Below, piece after piece: positions 9,368 to 19,315 of a DNA stretch of 63,569 nt. Origin of the DNA: Muribaculaceae bacterium (GTDB taxonomy: Bacteria; Bacteroidota; Bacteroidia; Bacteroidales; Muribaculaceae); the NCBI GenBank assembly GCA_017629835.1, contig JAGBWK010000045.1:1-63569 (forward strand). Direction: 5' to 3'. Position numbers and translations under genes: made by a program. The notes beneath the pieces were generated by a model that searched no databases, was not told the origin of the DNA, and saw nothing but the letters and a program-made list of their open reading frames with translations. Position 1 is the stretch's first letter. Each line of letters starts with the position of its first letter.

Positions 9368-10561
9368 TTATTCGACATAAAGTACTAAGCCCTTGAGATA
9401 CTCACCTTCGGGATGATAGATGTTGACTGGGTGGTCGGCAGGCTGGGTCATCTGACGGATGATACGCACACGACGGCGTGACTGCGCTGCTGCGGAGAAT
9501 ACAGCCAAACGGAATTGCTCTTTGCTAACGGCTTGTGAGCAAGAGAATGTAAAAATAATTCCACCAGGGGCAATCTTTTCGAAAGCCTTATAATTAAGGC
9601 GTTGGTAGCCACGAAGAGCATTTTTTAGTGCAGAGCGATGTTTGGCAAATGCTGGGGGATCGAGCACAATGAGGTCGTATTCATCCTTTTGCATAGTGTC
9701 GAGGAATCGGAATGCATCTTCGGCAAATGCTTCGTGACGCGTATCGTTAGGAAAATTAAGATTTACGTTGGCTGTGGTGAGAGCTATAGCTTTAGCTGAT
9801 GAATCGACAGAAACAACGCGCTGAGCGTCGCCACGCAAGGCATAGACAGAAAATCCGCCAGTGTAGCAGAACATATTCAGCACCTTACGATTACGAGAAA
9901 GGGATTCGAGCAACGAACGATTATCGCGTTGGTCGACGAAAAAGCCTGTCTTCTGCCCTTTCAGCCAGTCGATATGGAAATTAAGTCCGTTTTCAGTGGC
10001 TATATTACTATCGAATCCGCCTATAATATAATCGTTTTGGGGGTCAAGTTGAGCTTTGAATGGAAGCGTCGTCTCCGACTTATAATAGACATTGGCAACC
10101 TCAAGGTCCTCAAGTTCAGTAATTGCCAATGCGATAATGTCGCGGCAAAAGTGCATACCGGGGCTATGAGCTTGCACAACAGCGGTATGGCCATAAATAT
10201 CAATTATTAAACCGGGCAGAAAGTCGCCTTCGCCGTGCACAAGACGATAGGCGTCATTATCATCGCGACTCAGATTTAATGAACGACGAAGATTGAGAGC
10301 ATCTCGTAAACGTGCAATGAAGAAATCTTTGTCGATTGTAGTGTCATCAAAATCGAGTATTCTTACGGCAATGCTACCAATCTGATAGTGACCGACGCCG
10401 ATAAAGCGGCCGTCGAAAGCTAATACAGCCACAGTCTGCCCCTCTTCAACATCGGAGGGCATTGAAGCAATAGCCCCAGAGAACACCCATGGGTGAAATC
10501 GGTCGAGTGACTCCTCTTTCCCTTTACGAAGGGTAACTACTGGAAGATTATTCTTGTTCAT
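9368..10561 (-). CDS. rlmI: Class I SAM-dependent rRNA methyltransferase (RlmI-like)
   Basis: 397 residues with an N-terminal PUA domain (about 1-80), a linker, and a Rossmann-type methyltransferase. Visible motifs are VLNMFCYTGGFSVYAL (SAM-binding motif I), LDPPAFAKH (motif IV) and FTFSCSQAVS, whose Cys fits the catalytic cysteine of m5C methyltransferases. RlmI methylates C1962 of 23S rRNA in E. coli; the same target is likely but not proven here. It lies 9 bases downstream of rseP and so is probably the last gene of the typA-dxr-rseP operon. Confidence 0.88.
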   Translation of the reverse strand: MNKNNLPVVTLRKGKEESLDRFHPWVFSGAIASMPSDVEEGQTVAVLAFDGRFIGVGHYQIGSIAVRILDFDDTTIDKDFFIARLRDALNLRRSLNLSRDDNDAYRLVHGEGDFLPGLIIDIYGHTAVVQAHSPGMHFCRDIIALAITELEDLEVANVYYKSETTLPFKAQLDPQNDYIIGGFDSNIATENGLNFHIDWLKGQKTGFFVDQRDNRSLLESLSRNRKVLNMFCYTGGFSVYALRGDAQRVVSVDSSAKAIALTTANVNLNFPNDTRHEAFAEDAFRFLDTMQKDEYDLIVLDPPAFAKHRSALKNALRGYQRLNYKAFEKIAPGGIIFTFSCSQAVSKEQFRLAVFSAAAQSRRRVRIIRQMTQPADHPVNIYHPEGEYLKGLVLYVE

Positions 10562-10570
10562 ACTGACCGT

Positions 10571-11935
10571 TTATTTGAAGATGAACCTATAAATATCGTT
10601 CGCATTAGCATAAATCAGCAATCCGAAAAGGATGAACATACCGACCATTTGCGCATATTCGAGGAATTTTTCGGAGGGTTTGCGACGAGTAATGATTTCC
10701 CACAACACGAACAACACGTGACCACCATCGAGTGCAGGAATTGGGAGAATATTCATAAATGCGAGGATAATCGACAAGAAGGCTGTCAATTCCCAGAATG
10801 TAAGCCAATTCCATTGAGCAGGGAAAAGATTGCCAATTGCGCCAAAACCGCCAATTTCGGAAGCGCCCTGCTCGGTAAACACATATTTAAGAGAGCTAAC
10901 ATAGCTAACAAGTTGACCAGTTCCGTCGGATATACCTTTGGGAATAGCTTGGAAAAGGTTGTATTTAACAATTTCAACGTCGAATATTTCGCTCGGATGT
11001 TTGAGCATAAAACCGAGTTTGCCAGCTTCTGGCACTACATTAACTTGAATGGTATCTGAGCCACGAACAATGCTAATTAAAGTTTCTTTCCCATTAGCTT
11101 GCATCAGAGCAGGCGAAAGCTCGTCGAGAGTTGGCACCATAGTTTCGCCAACTTTGATTATATGGTCATTTTCTTGTAAGCCAGCTTTTTCAGCTACGCT
11201 ACCCGGAGATACTTGCTTCACATATATAGGAACACGATATGGCTGATCCTTGCGGAAGAATCCATTATCGAGCTGAAGGGCAAAGTTTTCGGGATTATTG
11301 ATTACAATAGTATCACTACCGCGGAGCACCTTAACTTGGTTAGCTTCAACAAGTTTCATCAAAGAGCCTGCAGCAGATACATATTCATCGTCGGCCGAAA
11401 GAATGATATCGCCGTCCTGATAGCCAGCAAGTTTAGCTTCCTCACTGAAATTCATACCAGCGGTTGCATTTTCGTATGGAATAGAAGCTTCACCCCAATA
11501 CCATGCAATACCGATGTAGATGATAATAGCCAGAATAAAGTTGTTGAGCACGCCACCAACCATTACGCAAAGACGCTGATAGGCAGGCTTTGAGCGGAAT
11601 TCATCATCCTTAGCTGGTTGAGCCATTTGCTCTTTATCCATTGACTCATCAATCATGCCAGCTATTTTGCAATAGCCACCTAATGGAAGCCAACCGATAC
11701 CATATTCGGTATCGCGCCAAGAGGCTTTTGGAGAGCCGTCGGGATTATATTTGCGATTTTTAGGAGGCTTCGGTTTCCACTTGAAGAGAGAAAACCAAGG
11801 GTCGAAGAATAGGTAGAATTTTTCGACACGAATACCAAATAATCTCGCAAAGAAATAGTGTCCGAACTCATGTATTACAATTAATAATGCAAGAGCAACA
11901 ACAAGTTGTATGGCTTTAATCAAAAATGTTTCCAT
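10571..11935 (-). CDS. rseP: RIP metalloprotease RseP (site-2 protease)
   Basis: Intramembrane zinc protease of family M50B that cleaves membrane-bound anti-sigma factors and signal-peptide remnants. 454 residues. The active site HEFGH is at 22-26 in the first span, and the LDG motif with Asp403 is in NILPIPALDGGH. Two PDZ-like segments lie between: the recognisable one is GSVAEKAGLQENDHIIKVG, and an earlier one is around AGYQDGDIILSADD. It sits between dxr and the rRNA methyltransferase, the common dxr-rseP order in Bacteroidota. Confidence 0.95.
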   Translation of the reverse strand: METFLIKAIQLVVALALLIVIHEFGHYFFARLFGIRVEKFYLFFDPWFSLFKWKPKPPKNRKYNPDGSPKASWRDTEYGIGWLPLGGYCKIAGMIDESMDKEQMAQPAKDDEFRSKPAYQRLCVMVGGVLNNFILAIIIYIGIAWYWGEASIPYENATAGMNFSEEAKLAGYQDGDIILSADDEYVSAAGSLMKLVEANQVKVLRGSDTIVINNPENFALQLDNGFFRKDQPYRVPIYVKQVSPGSVAEKAGLQENDHIIKVGETMVPTLDELSPALMQANGKETLISIVRGSDTIQVNVVPEAGKLGFMLKHPSEIFDVEIVKYNLFQAIPKGISDGTGQLVSYVSSLKYVFTEQGASEIGGFGAIGNLFPAQWNWLTFWELTAFLSIILAFMNILPIPALDGGHVLFVLWEIITRRKPSEKFLEYAQMVGMFILFGLLIYANANDIYRFIFK

Positions 11936-11959
11936 TGAGGAGTGAAATTTCTGTAAATA

Positions 11960-13129
11960 TTAAATTTTGAATTTTGGCAAGCACATTTCAGTGAACTGGC
12001 GTGCTGCACTGTTAGTCGCAACATAGTCGTCGTAGTTGGGACTTTCTATGAAATCAATCTTCTGAATTGCTTCAGTAATAAGCTCGTAGATGTCAGTAAA
12101 ACGTATTTCACCACGCAAGAACGCAGCAACAGCGATTTCGTTGGCTGCATTGATTACGCAAGCGGTATTTCCGCCACGCGAGAGTGCATAGTGACCCAAT
12201 TCGATTGCGGGGAAGCGTTGTGAATCAGGCTGCTCGAAAGTTAAATTCGACAGATGCTGAAATGTCAGAGGAGAATCGTCAGTGGGGAGTCGCATAGCGT
12301 CGCCCAAAGCATAACGTATGGGTAAACGCATATCGGGAACTCCGAGCTGAGCCTTCACAGAACCGTCGACAAATTCAACCATTGAATGAACGATTGACTG
12401 AGGATGAACAATCGGAGAAATCCTATCGCCACCGATGCCGAACAGCCAACGAGCTTCAATAATCTCAAAGGCTTTATTCATCATCGTTGCCGAGTCGATA
12501 GTGATTTTAGCGCCCATATCCCAATTAGGATGTTTCAGTGCATCTTTAGCTGTTACCTTAGCTATTTGCTCAGGTGTAAAATTGCGGAATGGGCCACCAG
12601 AAGCAGTTATGATAAGGCGGCGAACATCATCGATTGATTCGCCGACCAAGCATTGATGTATTGCCGAATGCTCCGAGTCGACAGGCAACATCCGCGACTT
12701 TGACTGAGCCAAAGCGGCTGTCACTATATCGCCTGCTACTACAAGAGTTTCCTTATTGGCGAGAGCAATATCTTTATTGGCGGCTATGGCACGCAATGTA
12801 GGAGCCAAGCCACTATAGCCAACAGTTGCAGTAACAACAGTGTCGAATGAATCTCGCTGCATAGCATCGGCAATAGCTTCGTTACCGGCGGCAGTTTCGA
12901 TATTATAAGGAGCTAAAGCATCGCGCAATTTTTGGAATTTCGATTCATCAGCTATAATAGCAATCGACGGTCGCCAACGAATAGCCTGCTGAATGAGAGC
13001 ATCGACTTGCGTACCAGCAATAAGCATATCAACGACAAATCGGTCGGGATATTGAGCGATTACGTCGAGCGTTTGAGTGCCGATTGACCCAGTAGAGCCT
13101 AATATTGCTATTCTTTTTGGACTAATCAT
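11960..13129 (-). CDS. dxr: 1-deoxy-D-xylulose 5-phosphate reductoisomerase
   Basis: Second step of the MEP isoprenoid pathway: DXP to MEP using NADPH. 389 residues. The NADPH motif GSTGSIG is at 11-17. The metal ligands Asp151 and Glu153 lie in DSEHSA and correspond to Asp150 and Glu152 of E. coli. The flexible loop and TIDSATMMNKAFE are intact. The start ATG overlaps the typA stop by 4 bases (ATGA), indicating translational coupling. dxs, the preceding pathway step, is also in this window at 36.2-38.1 kb. Confidence 0.97.
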   Translation of the reverse strand: MISPKRIAILGSTGSIGTQTLDVIAQYPDRFVVDMLIAGTQVDALIQQAIRWRPSIAIIADESKFQKLRDALAPYNIETAAGNEAIADAMQRDSFDTVVTATVGYSGLAPTLRAIAANKDIALANKETLVVAGDIVTAALAQSKSRMLPVDSEHSAIHQCLVGESIDDVRRLIITASGGPFRNFTPEQIAKVTAKDALKHPNWDMGAKITIDSATMMNKAFEIIEARWLFGIGGDRISPIVHPQSIVHSMVEFVDGSVKAQLGVPDMRLPIRYALGDAMRLPTDDSPLTFQHLSNLTFEQPDSQRFPAIELGHYALSRGGNTACVINAANEIAVAAFLRGEIRFTDIYELITEAIQKIDFIESPNYDDYVATNSAARQFTEMCLPKFKI

Positions 13130-14922
13130 TTGTTAGCACGTTTACGTTCAAGTTCATCCAAGATTATTTTGCGAAGGCGCAAATGGTTGGGGGTCACTTC
13201 GACATATTCATCCTCCTTAATGTATTCGAGAGCTTCTTCAAGGCTGAACACAATGGGAGGAACAATGCGGGCTTTATCGTCAGCGCCGGATGCACGCATA
13301 TTGGTAAGCTTCTTTGACTTAGTCACATTAACTACAATATCGTTATCCTTTGCATTCTCACCGACTACTTGACCTGCATACACCTCCTCCTGTGGGAAGA
13401 TGAAGAAGCGGCCACGATCCTGCAATTTGTCGATAGCATAAGCGTAAGCTGTACCTGCTTCCATTGCAATAAGCGAGCCATTAGTTCGGCGTTCGATATC
13501 CCCTTTCCAAGGCATATATTCAAGGAAGCGATGAGCCATAATAGCTTCACCAGCTGAGGCGGTCAGCACATTGTTGCGCAAACCGATGATGCCACGCGAG
13601 GGGATTTGAAACTCCATGTGTACACGGTCGTTTTGCGTAGTCATACTTATAAGATCCCCTTTGCGACGAGTGACCATATCAATCATCTTGCTGGCATACT
13701 CTTCGGTGACATTGATTGTCAGAAGTTCTATTGGCTCGCATTTCACGCCGTCAATTTCCTTAACGATAACCTGGGGCTGTCCAACCTGCAATTCATAACC
13801 TTCGCGGCGCATCGTTTCGATAAGGACTGAGAGATGAAGTACACCACGGCCAAATACAGTCCACTTATCCTCGTGGTCAGCTTTAGAGATACGCAAAGCA
13901 AGGTTTTTATCGAGTTCTCGTGTGAGACGGTCGCCAATATGGCGCGATGTGACATACTTGCCGTCGCGTCCGAAGAATGGGCTATCATTGATTGTGAAAG
14001 TCATCGACATTGTAGGCTCATCAATGGCAATGCGGGGTAGTGGCTCTGGATTATGGAGCGCTGCAACAGTGTCGCCAATTTCGAAGCCTTCGATACCAAC
14101 GAGGGCGCAGATATCACCACTCTTGACTGATTCTACCTTTTTGCGACCCATACCTTCAAACACGTGCAGTTCTTTGACACGCTGCTTGACAACTGAGCCG
14201 TCTTTTTTGCAAAGTGCTATATCTTGACCTTCGACAATCTCACCGCGATGAACTCGACCGATTGCAATACGGCCGACATAGTTGGAGTAATCCAACGATG
14301 TGATTAGCATCTGAGTATCACCCTCAATAACTTCAGGCGCTGGGATATGCTTGATAATTGCATCAAGTGCAGCATTGATATTGTCGGTAGGTTTACGCCA
14401 ATCGTCGCTCATCCAATTGTTTTTTGCTGAACCATAAATAGTGGGAAAATCGAGCTGCTCCTCAGTTGCATCGAGATTGCACATAAGGTCGAACACCATT
14501 TCTTGAACTTCGTCGGGACGGCAATTGAGTTTGTCAACTTTATTGATAACAACCACTGGCATCAACCCCATTTGAATCGCTTTTTGGAGCACAAAACGGG
14601 TTTGAGGCATCGGACCTTCAAAAGCATCAACGAGCAACAAACATCCGTCGGCCATATTGAGCACTCGCTCAACCTCTCCGCCAAAGTCGGCGTGTCCGGG
14701 AGTGTCAATAATATTGATTTTATAACCTTTATAGTTGATTGAAACGTTTTTGGAGAGGATTGTTATACCTCTTTCACGTTCAAGGTCGTTGTTGTCGAGA
14801 ATAAGTTCGCCGGCATTTTGATTCTCACGAAAAAGATTGCCAGCCAAAAGCATCTTGTCGACGAGGGTTGTTTTGCCGTGGTCGACGTGTGCAATAATAG
14901 CGATATTTCTAATATTCTGCAT
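13126..14922 (-). CDS. typA: Translational GTPase TypA/BipA
   Basis: Ribosome-associated GTPase of the EF-G family, needed for ribosome assembly and stress growth in other bacteria. 598 residues from the ATG at 14922. G1 is AHVDHGKTT (11-19), G3 is [15 protein letters not shown] and G4 is NKVD. The domain II, III and V regions and the BipA-specific C-terminus ([18 protein letters not shown]) are present. A longer frame from 14967 adds 15 residues not found in the family, so the internal ATG is chosen. It heads the typA-dxr-rseP-rlmI run and is preceded by a -7 box at 14996-15003. Confidence 0.96.
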   Translation of the reverse strand: MQNIRNIAIIAHVDHGKTTLVDKMLLAGNLFRENQNAGELILDNNDLERERGITILSKNVSINYKGYKINIIDTPGHADFGGEVERVLNMADGCLLLVDAFEGPMPQTRFVLQKAIQMGLMPVVVINKVDKLNCRPDEVQEMVFDLMCNLDATEEQLDFPTIYGSAKNNWMSDDWRKPTDNINAALDAIIKHIPAPEVIEGDTQMLITSLDYSNYVGRIAIGRVHRGEIVEGQDIALCKKDGSVVKQRVKELHVFEGMGRKKVESVKSGDICALVGIEGFEIGDTVAALHNPEPLPRIAIDEPTMSMTFTINDSPFFGRDGKYVTSRHIGDRLTRELDKNLALRISKADHEDKWTVFGRGVLHLSVLIETMRREGYELQVGQPQVIVKEIDGVKCEPIELLTINVTEEYASKMIDMVTRRKGDLISMTTQNDRVHMEFQIPSRGIIGLRNNVLTASAGEAIMAHRFLEYMPWKGDIERRTNGSLIAMEAGTAYAYAIDKLQDRGRFFIFPQEEVYAGQVVGENAKDNDIVVNVTKSKKLTNMRASGADDKARIVPPIVFSLEEALEYIKEDEYVEVTPNHLRLRKIILDELERKRANK

Positions 14923-14995
14923 AAAAAAACCTATTGATTGGCCTTTAATATATATGAAATTTTGCAATTTCAGCAGTGGCCTAAAATAATAGATG

Positions 14996-15003
14996 CAAAG
15001 TTA
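14996..15003 (-). promoter_or_regulatory. -7 box for the typA-dxr-rseP-rlmI operon
   Basis: The minus strand reads TAACTTTG, a match to the Bacteroides TAnnTTTG consensus, about 75 bases before the typA start. A clear TTTG -33 element at standard spacing is not visible. Confidence 0.5.
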
Positions 15004-15126
15004 CGAAAATATCGCCGAAATATAAGGTATATTTCGAGTAAAATTGCAAATAAACATTATAAATTCTTTATAAATATTACTTGCCAAATTGAGAAATAAT
15101 GAGGATTTTTGATTCTCTAACGACGA

Positions 15127-15981
15127 TTAGAACTGAATATACTCAGTGGGCTTAAGACGAGTGCCGTCGCGCATGAGTATAAACCCGAAATCATGGCCAG
15201 CGTCACGAACAAAAGTGCCTATTCTTGCACCAGAAGCAACTTGGTCGCCAGCCTTGAAATTAACATTCTTAAGTCCTTCATATATTGAAAGATAACCGTC
15301 GGGGTGTTGCAACAAAAGAACCACTCCCCTATCTGGAGAATCGAAAGTGTCGGCAACAGTGGCGCGTGCAATGGCAAAAATGCCAACTTTATCTTCAGTC
15401 ACCTCGAACGCAGGTGCTGTAGGACGTCCTGTGGGGCGAAGAATCGCTTCGCGTATCGGAGTAACAAACGCTGGAGCATCGGGCAAAACCGTAGTAGCAT
15501 TTTCAATTGAAAATCCTTCATGGGCGGTATAGGCTGCAACAAATGCTTTTTCCTGTTCTGAAGGACCAATAAGTAGCGCAGTATCAAGCGGTTGCGGATC
15601 TATTGGCGCAATCATTAAGCTATCAACGTCAATTTCGCCAGCCAAAATATTGTTGAGATTATCAATATAGCGATTGTTTAACGCCACTACATTTAATAAG
15701 GAGTCGATTCGTGCGTTTGCTTCAAGATATTCTCGACGCTCAGTGTTTTTCAAATATCCCGGCAACAGAGTTCGCAGCGGAGTAAATGATATAATCATTG
15801 CACCTACGCAAACGACTGCAATCAGAATGATTATCAACGAAATAGCTATTCGTTTCTTACTCATTCTAACTGACCAAACTTTAGTCAATTTATTCTCATT
15901 GACAAAGGTCAATCTGTATTTACTCGGAATCTTAAAATGAGACTTACCCGAGCGTGATTGCTGTTGTTTTTCTTTCGCCAT
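15127..15981 (-). CDS. LytM/M23-family protein, degenerate active site
   Basis: About 284 residues from the ATG at 15981 (MAKEKQQQ). A basic cytoplasmic stretch is followed by one membrane span (about residues 43-65, ISLIIILIAVVCVGAMII), a periplasmic coiled segment, and a C-terminal LytM-like fold. The recognisable fold elements are GVVLLLQHPDGYLSIYEGL and VASGARIGTF. The usual catalytic and zinc residues are not seen: the YxHL motif reads YEGL, and the HxH motif is replaced by HDFGFIL. It is therefore probably a regulator or scaffold in the manner of EnvC or NlpD. A -7 box (plus-strand CAAAGATA, 15988-15995) lies almost against the start. It is divergent from the LysM gene, also a peptidoglycan-linked protein. 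Confidence 0.8.
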   Translation of the reverse strand: MAKEKQQQSRSGKSHFKIPSKYRLTFVNENKLTKVWSVRMSKKRIAISLIIILIAVVCVGAMIISFTPLRTLLPGYLKNTERREYLEANARIDSLLNVVALNNRYIDNLNNILAGEIDVDSLMIAPIDPQPLDTALLIGPSEQEKAFVAAYTAHEGFSIENATTVLPDAPAFVTPIREAILRPTGRPTAPAFEVTEDKVGIFAIARATVADTFDSPDRGVVLLLQHPDGYLSIYEGLKNVNFKAGDQVASGARIGTFVRDAGHDFGFILMRDGTRLKPTEYIQF

Positions 15982-16037
15982 ACACCGCAAAGATAGCAAA
16001 TAACAACGAGACATAAAAACTTTTAACGGATTTTGAG

Positions 16038-16067
16038 TTGTCCTTTGGAGTTTATTGACTATCTTTG
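16038..16067 (+). promoter_or_regulatory. Promoter for the LysM / PorT-family pair
   Basis: TTG at 16038-16040, a 19-base spacer, then TATCTTTG at 16060-16067 (-7 consensus TAnnTTTG). The ATG of the LysM gene follows at 16095. Confidence 0.6.
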
Positions 16068-16094
16068 CCTAATATTATAAAAAGTAACGACAAT

Positions 16095-17974
16095 ATGCTC
16101 CGATATATCAGAACAATTGCAACTATAGCTGTATTGGCCGCCTCATCAATGTTGATGAGCGCGATAGAACTCCCTGTCACAAGTTTGAATGGTCGGCAAT
16201 ACTATTATTATGATGTAAAACAGGATGACACTCTGTTTACATTATCGAAAAAGCTTGGAATTTCTCGCGATAAAATCATCGAGAATAATCCCGGTGTAGC
16301 AGACGGCATAAGCGCCGATACTCGCCTATTCTTCCCTGCGGATGACAGCATAATTGCAGCTGCAATACAAGCAAAAAAGCCACAGGCAAAGGAGGTTAAA
16401 GAGGTGAATGTTGCTGCTAATGAGCAATCTGCAAATCAAGCACAAGCTACACCCAAAGCTAAGCCGTCAGCTTCACAAAAGACTCACTCTGTCAAAACGG
16501 AGAGACATTATATGGAATCAGCCGCCAATATGGCATTTCGTATTATGATATAATTGAGCTGAATCCGTCAGCTCGCGACGGTATTCGCGAGGGCGATATA
16601 CTTATAGTGTCGCTCGACAATAATGAAGCAGCAGTATCTACAGAAGAGTCAGCCCCCGCTGCTGAGCAACAGAATAGGAAAGTGGTAATAGAGACTGTCA
16701 AGTCGCCGAAAGCAGATGTTGCAGATGCAGGCAATTCAACTAAGTCGTCGAAAAAGGACACTGCCAACAATACTAAAAAGAAGAAAAAAGATAAAGAGAA
16801 GCGCCGTAACGATAAGCCAGCTACAGAAAACAACGTAGCTGCTAATAACGAAAATAGCGCAGCTGCCGACAATACTGAATCGGAAGCAATAAGCACCGCA
16901 CCCGAAAAGGATGAATATAACATTGCTTTAATGCTTCCATTTATGCTTTCCGAAGAAAAGCCTACTCGCTCGGCTGAAATGTTTACCGATTTTTACAAAG
17001 GTTTCCTATTGGCAGCCAAAGAATTGAGTTCTGAAGGTGCAAAAATCAATATCAAAGCATACGACACAGCCAATAGCCTCGACACTGTCAACGTTATAAT
17101 GTCTCGTAGGGAAATGAGTAACGTCGATTTAATCATCGGCCCTGACAACGAGCAGCAGTTTGACGCAATAGTATCAGCCGTTGATGAATCAAAAACATTT
17201 GTAGTCAATACGTTCGCAACTAAGAGCAACATTCATCTAACAAAATCGAACGTAATCCAAACCAACCTTCCACGCGAACAAATGTACGCTAAGGCTATTG
17301 ATGCATTTATGAGAGAAAATGCCAAACGCAAGCCAGTTTTCATCACTCGCATTGAAGGTACAGCCGACAAAGATGAATTCACTACCGCACTTAAAGAGCG
17401 ATTGACCGCCAACGGCCGGCCATACGCCGACATAATATATGATAATGTGCTCAGTGACACCAACCTTGCGCAATTGTCGCCGGATACTGCCTACGTGTTC
17501 GTACCAGTGTCTGGCTCACGCAACGAGTTTATCAAGATAGCATCAACTCTACGCCAATTCAAAGCAAACGCAAACGCAGGCGAAGATATGGCAGTGTTTG
17601 GCTATCCAGAATGGTTGATGCTTCGTGGCAGCCTTGGGGAATACCTCAATGCGCTTGATGCCATGATTTACACCCGTTTCTTCGAAAAAATCGACCTGAC
17701 AAAAATACGCGTTGGAGAAGATTTTACCGCAACATATGGCAAGCCAATGATTGAAGCAGTGCCCTCGCAAGCGCTACTTGGCTACGACACAGCTAATTTC
17801 GTAATTCGTGCGCTACGCAATAATCATGGCGATTTCCATGCTGGGCGCTCCGACTATGAGGGAATACAAACATCCTTCATCCTCAAGAAAGAGAATTCGG
17901 CAGGTTTGATTAACAATTCGCTTCTGCTTGTGAAATTCAACGCAGACGGAACCACCTCTGTATCAAAGATATGA
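16095..17974 (+). pseudogene. LysM + periplasmic-binding-type protein, split by a frameshift
   Basis: One gene read in two frames. The first frame from ATG 16095 encodes a signal peptide, LysM domain 1 (VKQDDTLFTLSKKLGIS...) and a linker, then enters LysM domain 2 (THSVK) and stops at 16553. From about 16497 the rest of LysM 2 (GETLYGISRQYGISYYDII) continues in another frame, running through a Lys-rich linker into a type 1 periplasmic-binding fold (NIALMLPFM, LIIGPDNEQQF) up to 17974. The join falls at AAAA (16494-16497): one extra A would restore HSVKNGETLY. The mutation may be real, phase-variable or a sequencing error. LysM-PBP1 fusions of about 600 residues are typical of Bacteroidales. 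The 3' end overlaps the PorT-family gene by 4 bases. Confidence 0.85.
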
Positions 17975-18681
17975 TTCAGCATCTAAAGATATACACTTCA
18001 ACATTAAGATATTGGATTGTAGCAGCTATGCTTACTGCTACAATTGCCCTATCGGCGCAAACCCACTACATACCTCACGTATGGGTAGGCGCACATGGAG
18101 GCATGACGTTGTCGGAAATAGCATTCTCTCCGAGCGTCAGAAAAACATTCAATGAAGGGTTTACTGGTGGTGTTTCATTTCGATTTGCCGAAGAACGTCA
18201 CGTGGGGCTTCTCGCCGAGCTGAACATCGTGCAACGCGGTTGGAAAGAGAATTTCGAAGAGGACGATTTCGAATATAATCGCCAATTGACATACGTGTCG
18301 CTCCCGATTATGACTCACATATTTTTCGGCTCACGCGTAGTCAAATTCTTTGTCAACCTCGGACCGGAGGTGTGCTATATGATTGGTGAGCGCATCAACT
18401 CAAATTTCGATTACAAAAATCCGAATAGTGTGCCAGGTTTTCCGACTCACAACAGATCGACAGAACAAATGGGTATGGAGATTAAAAACCGCTTTGACTA
18501 CGGTATCTCAGGTGGGCTTGGTGCAGAATTTGTAATCAAAAAGCGTCATTCAATCTATGTGGAAGGACGTTACTATTTTGGACTTGGGAACATATATTCT
18601 GCATCGAAAAAGGACACGTTCAGCGCCTCGCGCCATTCATCTATAATGGTAACTCTCGGCTATCATCTCCGCATCAAATAA
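17971..18681 (+). CDS. PorT-family outer-membrane beta-barrel protein
   Basis: 236 residues. A signal peptide (TATIALSAQ) is followed by an outer-membrane barrel with alternating strands (VGAHGGMTLSEIAFSP, GLLAELNIVQRGW, FFVNLGPEVCYMIG, IYVEGRYYFGLGNIY) and a C-terminal strand LGYHLRIK. It belongs to the broad PorT family; the true T9SS PorT is more likely the gene at 59.1-59.8 kb. The start overlaps the stop of the LysM gene (ATGA), so its translation may depend on the frameshifted upstream gene. The role is unknown; an envelope function linked to the LysM protein is inferred from context. Confidence 0.8.
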   Translation: MIQHLKIYTSTLRYWIVAAMLTATIALSAQTHYIPHVWVGAHGGMTLSEIAFSPSVRKTFNEGFTGGVSFRFAEERHVGLLAELNIVQRGWKENFEEDDFEYNRQLTYVSLPIMTHIFFGSRVVKFFVNLGPEVCYMIGERINSNFDYKNPNSVPGFPTHNRSTEQMGMEIKNRFDYGISGGLGAEFVIKKRHSIYVEGRYYFGLGNIYSASKKDTFSASRHSSIMVTLGYHLRIK

Positions 18682-18725
18682 ATCCTGAAAAAGTTGTCAA
18701 CACACCGGCAACACAACAAAGTCAA

Positions 18726-19229
18726 ATGGGCAAAAACGACAAAATAGAAAAGACCAACGCTGCTCGCCTACTCGACCGTGCAAAGATTCCGTACAAACTT
18801 GTACCCTACGAGTTTGACCCTGACGACTTGGCGGCAACCCACGTAGCTGAATCGCTTGGCGAGGATATCAACCGCGTATTTAAGACACTTGTTCTCAAAG
18901 GAGAGCGCACAGGTCATTTCGTTTGCGTAGTTCCCGGCAATGCCGAAGTTGATTTAAAAAAGGCAGCCAAAGCAGCTGGCGACAAGAAAGCCGACCTTAT
19001 ACCAATGAAAGAACTTTTACCTCTAACCGGCTATATACGAGGCGGATGCACGGCGATTGGAATGAAGAAAAACTTTCCCACATACTTTCATACATCGGCG
19101 CTCGACTACGATACAATATATGTCAGCGCAGGGCAACGTGGACTACAACTTGAAATATCGCCACAAGCGCTTATCGACTACGTCAGAGCAACGGTGACAG
19201 ACCTTATCGCAACCGAGCCCACTGCGTAA
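18726..19229 (+). CDS. ybaK: Cys-tRNA(Pro)/Cys-tRNA(Cys) deacylase YbaK/EbsC family
   Basis: Trans-editing enzyme that hydrolyses mischarged Cys-tRNA(Pro). 167 residues, close to the E. coli YbaK length. Family features: KTNAARLLDRAKIPYKLVPYEFD at the start, THVAESLGED-NRVFKTLVLKG with the catalytic lysine region, and the glycine-rich GYIRGGCTAIGMKKNFPTYFH segment. It is placed between the PorT-family gene and aroC with moderate gaps. Confidence 0.93.
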   Translation: MGKNDKIEKTNAARLLDRAKIPYKLVPYEFDPDDLAATHVAESLGEDINRVFKTLVLKGERTGHFVCVVPGNAEVDLKKAAKAAGDKKADLIPMKELLPLTGYIRGGCTAIGMKKNFPTYFHTSALDYDTIYVSAGQRGLQLEISPQALIDYVRATVTDLIATEPTA

Positions 19230-19315
19230 GCAAAATCAACTGACACAAAATTAAGCATACAGAAACTCCCCAAGATAAGCGTCAGCTTGATTGAGGTCTA
19301 AAATAATAAAAGTAT

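Noticed and set aside
16543..16923. Ser/Leu-rich open frame antisense to the LysM gene linker
   Set aside because: It arises from the Lys/Ala-rich linker read backwards.
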